Notes: generated from the letters alone by a model not told the origin. A DNA stretch of 16,646 bases from JBHHYS01 sp046757645 (GCA_046757645.1 JBHHYS010000053.1:1-16646), one strand, 5' to 3'; positions 6,684 through 13,222 are shown, counted from the stretch's first letter. Program-made: numbers and translations.

Positions 6684-7309
6684 GGGTTTCCTCGCTTCTC
6701 CACCGGGGTAGGCTCTAATGGCATCCTGCCGCGCCGCTCCGGCTCTTCCTGGTGTGGAGCTGCGTTTTCCGGTAGCTTTTCGTAGATGAGTTGCAGTTCG
6801 ACGCGGTGATAGTCCACGGCGGCCCCTGTAGCGGCGCCGATGCCAGCTCCGATGACACCGAGAAACAAGGCCGCACCTACACGGGTGAGCTCGCCGGGCT
6901 CTGGCGCGGCACCGAGAATTGCGCCTGCTGCTGCCCCTACTCCCAACCCGATGAGAGTACCGTCAAGTACGGAGTCACGGTGGAGGCGGTGGATGCGGAC
7001 GATCTGAGAGGCGGAGAGCGTTTTGCGCCCTTCCCAAGTGGCACGAAGGGTGAGGGCGTCGTCAGTGACGCTGACCAGCTTGCCCTTGAAGACCCGCGCC
7101 CGCTCCAGGCTCACGCGCAACTCGGTCCCGGCGGGCAGGTTTTGGAGGCGGTTCCAATCGTTCCGCCTGGTTTCCGCCGGAACTGGCTGGGGGGTTTTCC
7201 TGAGTGTGTCGGGCAGCAATTCAGGGGCGGGCTCGCGCGCCCCGGTGGGCGGCACCGCGGCGGTGAGCAACAGGAAGAGCGCCAGGCAGCGAATGCTTTG
7301 GGCTCTCAT
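6680..7309 (-). CDS. Secreted glycine-zipper protein, tandem paralog 1
   Basis: The 209-residue protein starts at the ATG at 7309, with GGGAG nine bases upstream. The frame extends a further 35 codons upstream, but that part has no ribosome-binding site and would hide the signal peptide MRAQSIRCLALFLLLTAAVP. The layout matches the downstream gene: the motif EPAPELLP after cleavage, a block at about 51-108 (DWNRLQNLPAGTELRV...FKGKLVSVTDDALTLRA...IVRIHRL), then glycine-zipper segments at about 115-135 and 144-166 (GVIGAGIGAATGAA). It ends in a charged Pro/Glu tail. Shared order and sequence mark the two as products of a tandem duplication. It is divergent from a membrane-bound winged-helix regulator, which may control it. 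Function unknown. Confidence 0.7.
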   Translation of the reverse strand: MRAQSIRCLALFLLLTAAVPPTGAREPAPELLPDTLRKTPQPVPAETRRNDWNRLQNLPAGTELRVSLERARVFKGKLVSVTDDALTLRATWEGRKTLSASQIVRIHRLHRDSVLDGTLIGLGVGAAAGAILGAAPEPGELTRVGAALFLGVIGAGIGAATGAAVDYHRVELQLIYEKLPENAAPHQEEPERRGRMPLEPTPVEKRGNP

Positions 7310-7431
7310 CGTTCTGCTCCCTTGTAATGAGGGCTGTGCTATAGTCGCGGTAAAAGTAGGCTTGTCCCGCCCCGCAAGTAACGAGCTATCGGCGAGGAAG
7401 GGACGAACTTTCAACGAAGAAGCGGTGGGAA
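7310..7431. promoter_or_regulatory. Divergent promoter region of the glycine-zipper pair and winged-helix gene
   Basis: These 122 bases must hold the promoters for both directions. The region is less GC-rich around 7335-7360 (CTATAGTCGCGGTAAAAG) and holds a short inverted pair CTTG/CAAG at 7361-7378 around a C-rich core, a possible operator. I could not fix canonical -35/-10 pairs on either strand. Confidence 0.35.
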
Positions 7432-8205
7432 GTGCCCGAGCCCAGCAGGAGCTACGTTTTCGGGGAGTTTCGGCTCGATCCGGAAGGGGGCTGGCTCCGG
7501 CAGGGGGAGCAAGAGGTGGAACTGCCCCCGAAGGCCTTCCAGGTGCTGGGCTACCTGATCGAGCGCCGGGAACGGTTGGTGCCCAAACAAGAATTGATGG
7601 AAGCGCTGTGGAAGGACACCTTCGTCACCGACGACGCTCTGGTGCAGTCGATTGCCGCGATCCGGCGGGCCTTGGGGGATGATCCCGAGCGCCCCCGGTA
7701 CATCCGCACCAAGCCGCGCGTGGGTTACCAGTTCATTGCCCCGGTGGAAGCGGGGGCGGCGGCGGCTGTGGTGCCGGCCAGCGTCGCTCCCACTCGCCGC
7801 GGCACCGCCCGCGCGCTGTTCCTGGTGATCCAGGCCGGGTACCTGACCCTCTATGCTGTGACTCTCTACTATGCCGAGGTGGCCGCGCAGGTGGTGGCGC
7901 GGGGGTTGGCCGGGCTGGGCGGTGGGGCGCTGCTGGTGGTGGTTTTCCTGGCGCTGGCAGGGATCGCGGTCAGGCTGTACTTGGTGGCCGTGGTGGCCTT
8001 CGATCATCCCCAGACGGCAGCGAAGTTCCGGCGACTCTTTCCGGTGCTGTTGGTGTTGGATGTAGTTTGGGCGCTCAGCCCCTTGCTGCTGGCCGAAAAG
8101 ACCGGGCTTTTGCTGGCGCTGGCGCTGGTTCCGGTGCTGGCCTACGGGCCGTTCTCGCAGCGCACCCTGGTGCGGAGCGCCTACACGGTGGCTGGGGTTC
8201 GCTAG
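7432..8205 (+). CDS. Membrane-anchored CadC/OmpR-type winged-helix transcription regulator
   Basis: The protein is 257 residues with a GTG start and a weak GGTGGGA ribosome-binding site. Residues ~8-104 are a Trans_reg_C winged-helix DNA-binding domain: YVFGEFRLDPEGGWL, the PPKAFQVLGYLIE helix, LVPKQELMEALWKDTFV, the recognition region ALVQSIAAIRRALGDD, and the wing RYIRTKPRVGYQF. After an Ala/Pro linker come three or four hydrophobic helices (about 127-150, 160-190, 201-220 and 224-240) and then the end. There is no receiver domain and no periplasmic sensor domain, so any signal must act through the membrane helices. This architecture is frequent in Acidobacteria. The divergent secreted paralogs are the natural first candidates for its targets. 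It is convergent with the next gene, 11 bases away. Confidence 0.8.
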   Translation: MPEPSRSYVFGEFRLDPEGGWLRQGEQEVELPPKAFQVLGYLIERRERLVPKQELMEALWKDTFVTDDALVQSIAAIRRALGDDPERPRYIRTKPRVGYQFIAPVEAGAAAAVVPASVAPTRRGTARALFLVIQAGYLTLYAVTLYYAEVAAQVVARGLAGLGGGALLVVVFLALAGIAVRLYLVAVVAFDHPQTAAKFRRLFPVLLVLDVVWALSPLLLAEKTGLLLALALVPVLAYGPFSQRTLVRSAYTVAGVR

Positions 8206-8216
8206 CCGCCGCTCTT

Positions 8217-9095
8217 TCAATCCAAAGTGTGTTTCATCCGGTGAGCGAGTCTGCGCCACCAGGGGAGAGCTGCGGGGTCGGCCGCGGGGGCTGAGGGGGG
8301 CGGGCGATTGAGGCGGAGGAGCAGCGGCACCTCCATTACGGTGGGGTGATAGACGCCGTGCTCCCACAAGCCATCCTCTCCCCAAGCATCACCGTGGTCG
8401 GAGCAGACCAGGATGTTGGCGTGGTCGAACTGCTCGAGCAGGGGGGCGAGCTTGGCGTCCACGAATTCCAGGCAGGCTGTCTGCCGCCGGCGGCATTCGG
8501 CGGCGTCGTTGTGGTCGCCAAAGGGGATGCAGGGGTTGGAGAGTGGCGACCAGGGCGCCCCGTGGTAATAGTAGGGGACATGGGTTTCGCCGACGTTGAT
8601 GAAGAGAAAAACCGGGCGCCGGCCCACCCGGCGCAATTGCTTCTGGACCCAGGCCAGTTGCTTCGCCAGGGAGTAGCTGTTGCCGGGAAAGTAGTAGCGG
8701 TGGAAGTCGCCGGTGAGGCTGCGGCCGGTGGGGGTGCGAGGATTGAGCCAGCCCACGGCTCCGGTGCCCAGGGTGAGGTAGCCGAGGCGGTTCAAGCCGT
8801 CAATGATGTTGCGCCCGCGGAGGGTGACGAAGACCGTGCCCTTGTTGAGAAAGCCGCCGCCCACGAGTCGAAACACTTTGCCGTACTTGGGATTGATGAA
8901 CGGTTCGCGTGCGCTGGCCACGCCCGGGGTAAAGCCCATGAACATGGCGGCGTGGGAGGCGTAGGTGAAGTATCCCGGGGCGATGGCGCGGTGAAGCGGC
9001 GCGAGGTTTTTCAGGTTCGGGGCGGCCGCGGCCAGGAAGGTGTCGTAGCGGCAGGAGTCCAGGGTGATGAACAAGAAGGAGGTTGGGTCGAGCAT
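8217..9095 (-). CDS. Sulfatase / alkaline-phosphatase superfamily hydrolase
   Basis: The protein is 292 residues with a GGGAGA ribosome-binding site before the ATG. It shows the metal-site pattern of the superfamily: LFITLDSCRYDT at 8-19 (metal-binding Asp13), YASHAAMFMGFTPG at 45-58 as the probable nucleophile region with Ser47 or Thr44, GETHVPYYYHG at 169-179, and the C-terminal VCSDHGDAWGEDGLWEHG at 230-247 with Asp233/His234 and His246. The canonical sulfatase Cys/Ser-x-Pro-x-Arg box is absent, so this is more likely a phosphodiesterase or phosphotransferase-like member than a true sulfatase. There is no signal peptide, so a cytoplasmic location is likely. It lies 48 bases downstream of mtnA in the same direction and may be co-transcribed. 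The substrate is unknown. Confidence 0.7.
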   Translation of the reverse strand: MLDPTSFLFITLDSCRYDTFLAAAAPNLKNLAPLHRAIAPGYFTYASHAAMFMGFTPGVASAREPFINPKYGKVFRLVGGGFLNKGTVFVTLRGRNIIDGLNRLGYLTLGTGAVGWLNPRTPTGRSLTGDFHRYYFPGNSYSLAKQLAWVQKQLRRVGRRPVFLFINVGETHVPYYYHGAPWSPLSNPCIPFGDHNDAAECRRRQTACLEFVDAKLAPLLEQFDHANILVCSDHGDAWGEDGLWEHGVYHPTVMEVPLLLRLNRPPPSAPAADPAALPWWRRLAHRMKHTLD

Positions 9096-9143
9096 CCGGT
9101 TCTCCCAAAAGCGGCGCCCGCGAGTCCGCCGGGGCGAGCGGGC

Positions 9144-10202
9144 TTACGGGGGCGCGGGGACGGCGGCGTCCGCCAGGGCCTTCAAGGATTGTTCGTAGGA
9201 AGCGCGGGCAATGCCGTGCTCGGTGACGATGGCGGTGATCAGGCGCGCGGGGGTGACGTCGAAGGCGGGGTGGCGCGCGGGCAGGTTTTCGGGGGCGATG
9301 CGGGTGGAGCCGATGCGCGTGACCTCGTCGGCGGAGCGCTCTTCGATGGGGATGAGGTCGCCGGAGGGGAGGGAGAGATCAATCGAGTTGGAGGGAGCGA
9401 CGACATAGAAGGGGACGCGGTGCTCGCGGGCGAGGACGGCAATCGTGTAGGTGCCGATTTTGTTGGCGGTGTCGCCGTTGGCGGCGATGCGGTCGGCGCC
9501 CACCAGGACGCAGTCGATCTTCTCGGTCTTCAGGATGTGGCCCACCATGCTGTCGGTAATCAGGGTACCGGGGATGCCGTCGTGTTGCAGCTCCCAGGTG
9601 GTGAGGCGGGCGCCCTGGAGGTAGGGCCGGGTCTCGGAGGCGAGCACGTGCACCTTCTTGCCCGCGGCCACCGCAGCCCGCACCACACCCAGGGCGGTGC
9701 CGAATCCTCCCGTGGCCAGGGCTCCGGTGTTGCAGTGGGTCAGCACCTGGGCTTCGGCGGGGAGCAAGGCAGCGCCGTGGTGGCCGATGGCCTGGCAGCG
9801 GGCGATGTCCTCGGCGTGGATGCGCTGCGCCTGGGCGATCAAGCTGCTTTTGATGCGGGCGATGTCACCGGTGGCGGCGCTGCCGCGGAAGGCTTCGCGC
9901 ATCTGCCGGATGGCCCAGAAGAGGTTGACGGCGGTGGGGCGGGTTTGGGCCATCACCGCGCAGATGTGGTTGAACTCTGTTTCCAGGGCGGCGAGGTCTT
10001 TGGCCTCGGACTGCTTGACGCCCAGCGCGATGCCCAGGGCGGCGGCGATGCCAATGGCGGGCGCGCCCCGGATGACCATGCGGCGGATGGCCTCGGCGAC
10101 CTGCGCGTAGTGGGTGCAGGTTTGATGGACCTCGCGAGCGGGCAACTGGAGCTGGTCCAGAATCACCACACCTTTGTCGGTCCATTCGATGGGTTTCAGC
10201 AT
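9144..10202 (-). CDS. mtnA: S-methyl-5-thioribose-1-phosphate isomerase (methionine salvage)
   Basis: MtnA isomerises methylthioribose-1-phosphate to methylthioribulose-1-phosphate in the recycling of methylthioadenosine. The protein is 352 residues, the usual length. Family motifs are RGAPAIGIAAALG at 45-57, the catalytic Cys157 in THCNTGALATGG, SMVGHIL at 218-224, the catalytic Asp237 in VGADRIAANGDTANKIGT, and VAPSNSIDLSLPSG in the C-terminal lobe. These separate it from the related eIF2B-type and ribose-1,5-bisphosphate isomerases, although some family members act on related sugars. The ATG at 10202 has no Shine-Dalgarno sequence, and a candidate promoter sits only about five bases upstream of it, so the mRNA may be nearly leaderless. 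No other mtn gene is in the window. Confidence 0.93.
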   Translation of the reverse strand: MLKPIEWTDKGVVILDQLQLPAREVHQTCTHYAQVAEAIRRMVIRGAPAIGIAAALGIALGVKQSEAKDLAALETEFNHICAVMAQTRPTAVNLFWAIRQMREAFRGSAATGDIARIKSSLIAQAQRIHAEDIARCQAIGHHGAALLPAEAQVLTHCNTGALATGGFGTALGVVRAAVAAGKKVHVLASETRPYLQGARLTTWELQHDGIPGTLITDSMVGHILKTEKIDCVLVGADRIAANGDTANKIGTYTIAVLAREHRVPFYVVAPSNSIDLSLPSGDLIPIEERSADEVTRIGSTRIAPENLPARHPAFDVTPARLITAIVTEHGIARASYEQSLKALADAAVPAPP

Positions 10203-10213
10203 TGGCGGCGTGC

Positions 10214-10243
10214 AGTGTAACGCGGAGGGCGGCGGGCGGACAA
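10214..10243 (-). promoter_or_regulatory. Candidate mtnA promoter
   Basis: On the minus strand there is TTGTCC at 10243-10238, an 18-base spacer, and TACACT at 10219-10214, four of six matches at each hexamer. The predicted start would fall about five bases before the mtnA ATG. The call is tentative. Confidence 0.35.
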
Positions 10244-10259
10244 GTCCCCGATGCGGGTG

Positions 10260-10303
10260 CCCCTCGGCTCCGCTGGGGGTAGACGCCGCGCCTCTTCCGG
10301 ACT
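10260..10303. repeat. Palindromic element with partial REP tail between mtnA and the CPBP gene
   Basis: CCCCTCGGCT-CCGCTGGGGGT at 10260-10280 is a loose palindrome that matches a 21-base stretch inside uvrA (15684-15704) at 17 of 21 positions. Just after it, CCTCTTCCGGACT at 10291-10303 equals the conserved tail of the REP elements at 12940-13023, without the REP hairpin. This intergenic spot seems to have collected two kinds of dispersed repeat. Confidence 0.5.
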
Positions 10304-10343
10304 GTTAAGAAGACTAACGCGCCGCGGGGTGAGGCACGACGAG

Positions 10344-11156
10344 CTAGAAAGCGGCGGGCAGGTTGCGGAACTGGGGGGAGAGGAGGAAGAGGAGGGAGAG
10401 GGTGGCGTTGTAGGTGAAGTGGAGGAGGATGCTGGCCAGCACGGTGCCGGCGCGGGCGCGCGCCAGAGAGAAGACGAGGCCGACTACGGAGATCAGCACC
10501 ATCTGGAAGTAGCCGGGATAGAGCTGGCGGAAGTGGATGGCGCCAAACAGCAGGCCGCTGGCGAGCACGGCGGAGGTCATTCCCCAGCGCTGCTCGAGCA
10601 GGGTGTAGATGTAGCCGCGGAAGATTAGCTCTTCGACGAAAGGAGCGACCAGCACGCCGGCGGCAATCACCAGCCAGGCGGCGGCGCGGCTGCTGAAGAG
10701 GCGGTCAATCGCCAGGGGCTCGGGCGGGGGGATGAGCAGATTGGCGGCTTGGATGATGAGGGACAACAAGCCGCCGGCGGCGAGTGCGGCGGCGACGTGA
10801 GCCGGGTGCAGCGGTGCCAGCGCCAGGCTGGACCAGAAAGGCAGTCCGCGGCGGCCGCGCACCAGGGCGTAGAGCAGGAGGAGAACCAGAGCCGAATAGG
10901 TGAGCTGCACGGGGACGGCGAAGAAAGCGTTGTACTGGACGGATTCGGTGATCCGTTTGGCCAACTCGCCCCAGGCGAGGTGGGGATATCGTTCGCGGGC
11001 GTTGTAAACCAGGAGAGAGAGCGCGGCGAACTGCACCAAGAGAAGCAGGCCGACGGCGGAGGCAAGGAAGGCAATCAGGTCGAACAAGCCGCCCAGGGTT
11101 CGGGGGGGGAGGGCTGCGCGGGTCGGAGCGGGCGGTAGAGTGGCGGCACTGTTCAT
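10344..11156 (-). CDS. CPBP-family intramembrane metalloprotease (CAAX-protease-like)
   Basis: The 270-residue protein has about seven hydrophobic helices (around 24-50, 80-99, 118-142, 160-174, 196-208, 218-232 and 240-258). The Abi/CPBP signature is complete: EELIFRG at 175-181 (Glu175, Glu176, Arg180), FGAIH at 204-208 (His208) and HFTYN at 246-250 (His246, Asn250). These are the metal-binding and catalytic positions of the Rce1-like glutamate/metal-dependent intramembrane proteases. Bacterial members have varied roles, including bacteriocin self-immunity, protein processing and scaffolding; the substrate is unknown here. The gene stands alone in its transcription unit, with a promoter candidate just upstream of the start. 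No strong ribosome-binding site precedes the ATG. Confidence 0.85.
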   Translation of the reverse strand: MNSAATLPPAPTRAALPPRTLGGLFDLIAFLASAVGLLLLVQFAALSLLVYNARERYPHLAWGELAKRITESVQYNAFFAVPVQLTYSALVLLLLYALVRGRRGLPFWSSLALAPLHPAHVAAALAAGGLLSLIIQAANLLIPPPEPLAIDRLFSSRAAAWLVIAAGVLVAPFVEELIFRGYIYTLLEQRWGMTSAVLASGLLFGAIHFRQLYPGYFQMVLISVVGLVFSLARARAGTVLASILLHFTYNATLSLLFLLSPQFRNLPAAF

Positions 11157-11168
11157 CGGCGCGGTTTG

Positions 11169-11197
11169 ACTTTAGCAATGAAGTGGGAATCGGGCAA
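11169..11197 (-). promoter_or_regulatory. Candidate promoter of the CPBP protease gene
   Basis: On the minus strand there is TTGCCC at 11197-11192, a 17-base spacer, and TAAAGT at 11174-11169. Four of six bases match at each hexamer. It lies in the 80-base gap upstream of the CPBP start codon. Confidence 0.4.
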
Positions 11198-11236
11198 CCC
11201 AGGATGGGGGTGAAAAGCAGATTCCTCGGAATGTTT

Positions 11237-12211
11237 TTAGCTACGTTCGACCAGGGCCGCGGCCAGGAGCGGCACCAGCAGCTCGTGGGGGCCGGTGAGG
11301 GCGATGGCCTGGGCGCGCAGGGCGCGGGCGGGTCGGAGGAGGACGTTCTGGGTGGGGCGGTAGTGCTGCTGGAAGTCGAGGTTGGCGGTGGTGAAATTCT
11401 TCAGCGGACGGCCGAGGCCGCGGACAGCGGCAAGTGCCTTGAGAAAAACTTCGGGGAGGATGACGGCCGAGCCGATGTTGAGGTAGACGCCGCCTTTGTG
11501 CAATTGTTGGACGAGGGTGCAGAAGAGGCGGAAGTCGCGGTGGCTGGTGGCGCCCAGGGCGGCGCCGTCGGCGGCGGGGTGAACGTGGAAAATGTCGGTG
11601 CCGAGGGCGAGGTGGACGGTGAAAGGGACGCGGCGTTTGTAGGCCTCGGCCAGGAGACTGACGTTGGCAAAGCGGGCGGGGCGGGCACCGCCGGGTTCGC
11701 CCCGGGCGAGGTAGCGGCCCACGGCTTCGCCGAGGCCGAGGTCTTCGCGGTGGGCGAAGGCGGCGAGTTTGTTGAGGAGAGAGCCGGTTTCTTCGGCCAG
11801 GCCGAAGCGGCCCCGGGCGAGTTGAGCTTCGACATCTTCGGAGGTGCGGCCGGCGAGGGCGATTTCGAAGTCGTGGATGAGGGCGGCGCCGGTGGTGGCG
11901 ATGCCGGAGACGAAGCCGCGCTCCATCAGGTCAATCAGCAGCGGGGCGAGGCCGACCTTGATGACGTGGCCGCCCAGGCCCCAGAGGATGGGTTTGCGTT
12001 TGCGGCGGGCTTTGAGGAGGGAATCGACCAGGCGGTAGAAATCATTGGCGGCGAGGATGGAGGGGAGAGTTTTGAGGAAGTTGTTGAAGCGGGCGCTGCG
12101 TTTATGGGGGCGGGCAAAGTCGCGCGGGGTGACTTTGGAGGGGCGCTTGGAGAGCGGCTGGCTGCGGAGCCCTTCAAACTCCAGGGGGTCGAGGTTGTAG
12201 ATGCTTTTCAC
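11237..12211 (-). CDS. Conserved protein resembling the deoxyhypusine synthase family, function unknown
   Basis: The 324-residue protein has no signal peptide. The motifs GLGGHVIKVGLAPLLIDLME at 78-97, IATTGAALIHDFEIALAG at 104-121 and YLNIGSAVILPEVFLKAL at 243-260 recall the NAD-binding Rossmann core of deoxyhypusine synthases. The usual active-site lysine loop is not evident, and bacteria generally lack eIF5A, so I do not assign that reaction. A glycine-rich nucleotide- or NAD-binding role is inference. The GTG start at 12211 aligns with an ATG in a truncated second copy at 13108. A REP hairpin begins only 18 bases upstream, and no good Shine-Dalgarno sequence or promoter remains between them. 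The gene may therefore depend on transcription from further upstream. Confidence 0.6.
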   Translation of the reverse strand: MKSIYNLDPLEFEGLRSQPLSKRPSKVTPRDFARPHKRSARFNNFLKTLPSILAANDFYRLVDSLLKARRKRKPILWGLGGHVIKVGLAPLLIDLMERGFVSGIATTGAALIHDFEIALAGRTSEDVEAQLARGRFGLAEETGSLLNKLAAFAHREDLGLGEAVGRYLARGEPGGARPARFANVSLLAEAYKRRVPFTVHLALGTDIFHVHPAADGAALGATSHRDFRLFCTLVQQLHKGGVYLNIGSAVILPEVFLKALAAVRGLGRPLKNFTTANLDFQQHYRPTQNVLLRPARALRAQAIALTGPHELLVPLLAAALVERS

Positions 12212-12229
12212 TGATACCTACTCTTGGGC

Positions 12230-12253
12230 GCGTGCGGAGCACGCCTTCCGGAC
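12230..12253 (+). repeat. REP element 1
   Basis: The hairpin GCGTGC-GGA-GCACGC is followed by the tail CTTCCGGAC. This is the REP closest to the deoxyhypusine-synthase-like start codon. It pairs in inverted orientation with the next element, as in a BIME. Confidence 0.7.
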
Positions 12254-12277
12254 TTTGACAAGAGAACGGTCCTTCCT

Positions 12278-12295
12278 GTCCGGACGTGGTGCTCG
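12278..12295 (-). repeat. REP element 2 (degenerate)
   Basis: GTCCGGACGTGGTGCTC is the inverted, degenerate counterpart of element 1. The tail GTCCGGAC is intact, while one hairpin arm has decayed. Confidence 0.5.
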
Positions 12296-12303
12296 GTTAT
12301 GGG

Positions 12304-12327
12304 GCGTGCGGAGCACGCCTGCTGGAG
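12304..12327 (+). repeat. REP element 3
   Basis: The hairpin GCGTGC-GGA-GCACGC is identical to that of element 1, but the tail has diverged (CTGCTGGAG). It is inverted relative to element 4. Confidence 0.6.
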
Positions 12328-12350
12328 TGTAGAAGAAAATTGTCTCTCCT

Positions 12351-12376
12351 GTCCGGAAGAGGTGCTTCGCACCCGC
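12351..12376 (-). repeat. REP element 4, abutting the transposase stop codon
   Basis: The tail GTCCGGAAGA is followed by the hairpin GGTGC-TTC-GCACC. It is the inverted form of elements 5 and 6 on the other side of the transposase gene. It ends at the RAYT stop codon. Confidence 0.7.
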
Positions 12377-12391
12377 TACAGCGGTAGCGGG
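12372..12391. terminator. Perfect 8-bp hairpin over the RAYT stop codon
   Basis: CCCGCTAC and GTAGCGGG are perfectly complementary around the loop AGCG, and the RAYT stop codon lies inside the left arm. It could act as a terminator or mRNA 3' stabiliser, or be part of the REP structure. No T tract follows. Confidence 0.45.
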
Positions 12392-12915
12392 TCGACCGCG
12401 ATGGGATCTGCCCTCCGTTGGTAAACAGCCGGCCAACTTGACCACCGATAGGCAGCTACATTCTCGGCGCGTTTCTCCTTTATCGGATTCTTGTGGATGT
12501 AGTCAATCTTTTGTTTGATCAGCCAGGGGCTCCAAAGCTGTAGTCCGCGGAAGCTCTCTTGAAACACCTGATAGGAGTGAGCACGACGCCCGGGTCTTGT
12601 CTTTCTCAAAGCCGCTAGGGTCTTTTCCCTGCGGTTCGTCTTCAGATTCTCTACGATCCTTCTGGCTGTCAGGGACTTAATCTTCTGGAGCAAGCGGGAA
12701 ACATCGCCATCCCGAGGCCGGAGCAGCAGATGGAAGTGGTCGGGCAAGAGGACGTAAGCAAAGAGTTCAAACGGGAAACGAGTTTTGATTTCTGTCAGAG
12801 CCGTGAAGAAATCCTGGCAAAGGGCGGGGGAACGGAAGAGCTGGATTCGTTTGTCGGTAGTCACGGTAACAAAGTGGAGGGGGCCCGGGGTGGTGGGATG
12901 GGGCCACTTCTTCAT
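12376..12915 (-). CDS. REP-associated tyrosine transposase (RAYT, Y1/HUH family)
   Basis: This complete 179-residue single-strand transposase is of the IS200-like Y1 superfamily. It has the start texture GPLHFVTVTTDKRIQLF, the HUH metal motif LLPDHFHLLL (His60, His62), and the catalytic Tyr139 in KIDYIHKNPIK. It ends with the family motif YRWSSWPAVY near 156-165. RAYTs are domesticated single-copy genes thought to move or maintain REP hairpins, cutting at a sequence next to the stem. Here REP-type elements lie immediately on both sides, which supports a matched pair. The gene is clearly lower in GC than the flanking genes, which suggests transfer. The ATG at 12915 lacks a good ribosome-binding site. 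All key residues are present, so it may be active. Confidence 0.9.
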   Translation of the reverse strand: MKKWPHPTTPGPLHFVTVTTDKRIQLFRSPALCQDFFTALTEIKTRFPFELFAYVLLPDHFHLLLRPRDGDVSRLLQKIKSLTARRIVENLKTNRREKTLAALRKTRPGRRAHSYQVFQESFRGLQLWSPWLIKQKIDYIHKNPIKEKRAENVAAYRWSSWPAVYQRRADPIAVDPLPL

Positions 12916-12939
12916 CGAAGGCTAGATTCTACGACAACC

Positions 12940-12966
12940 GCGGGTGCGGAGCACCTCTTCCGGACT
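12940..12966 (+). repeat. REP element 5
   Basis: GCGGGTGCGGAGCACC forms the hairpin GGTGC-GGA-GCACC. The tail TCTTCCGGACT follows directly. All 27 bases are identical to element 6. Confidence 0.8.
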
Positions 12967-12996
12967 CCCTTGCCTTATGCCTTGGGTATCGAGGTA

Positions 12997-13023
12997 GCGG
13001 GTGCGGAGCACCTCTTCCGGACT
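12997..13023 (+). repeat. REP element 6
   Basis: A 27-base copy identical to element 5, in direct orientation 57 bases further on. Its last bases supply the stop codon of the truncated gene remnant that begins here. Confidence 0.8.
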
Positions 13024-13108
13024 AGTGGGGAGCTAAGGGGCGGCGGGCGAGCGGCTCGGTGCGGAGCCCCTCAAACTCCAGCGGGTCGAGGCTGTAAATG
13101 CTCTTCAT
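13022..13108 (-). pseudogene. 5' remnant of a second deoxyhypusine-synthase-like gene
   Basis: From an ATG at 13108 the minus strand reads MKSIYSLDPLEFEGLR, then TEPLARRP, then a stop inside REP element 6. The first 16 residues match the intact gene at 12211 except for Ser in place of Asn at residue 6. Across the first 24 codons about 60 of 72 bases agree, and several of the differences are synonymous third-position changes. That indicates a former coding paralog rather than a recent duplication. The match ends where the REP/RAYT cassette begins. There is no Shine-Dalgarno sequence, and a 28-residue peptide is not expected to work. Confidence 0.8.
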
Positions 13109-13222
13109 GACAAGAGAAAGTCACTCACGGCGTGGCGTTCTTGATTCCTCAAAACGGCCATGACGCTTAACCTTGTAGTCGTCTGGAAGCTGTTTGATTT
13201 CTTCGCCTCTCGGATCTATGAG

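Noticed and set aside
8346..10220. A 624-codon open frame on the plus strand
   Set aside because: It is antisense to the sulfatase-superfamily gene and mtnA, with low-complexity Gly/Val/Asp composition and no motif.
11183..12214. A 343-codon plus-strand frame over the deoxyhypusine-synthase-like gene
   Set aside because: It mirrors the real gene on the other strand and has low-complexity Gly/Ala/Glu content.
12228..13023. A CRISPR array from the recurring hairpins
   Set aside because: The repeats differ in orientation and spacing, spacers are absent, and they flank a RAYT gene. They are REP elements.
12140..13108. The 24-codon repeat flanking the RAYT cassette as a long target-site duplication
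   Set aside because: The copies differ at ~17% of bases and several differences are synonymous, which fits paralogous coding history rather than a duplication made on insertion. HUH transposases also do not make such duplications.
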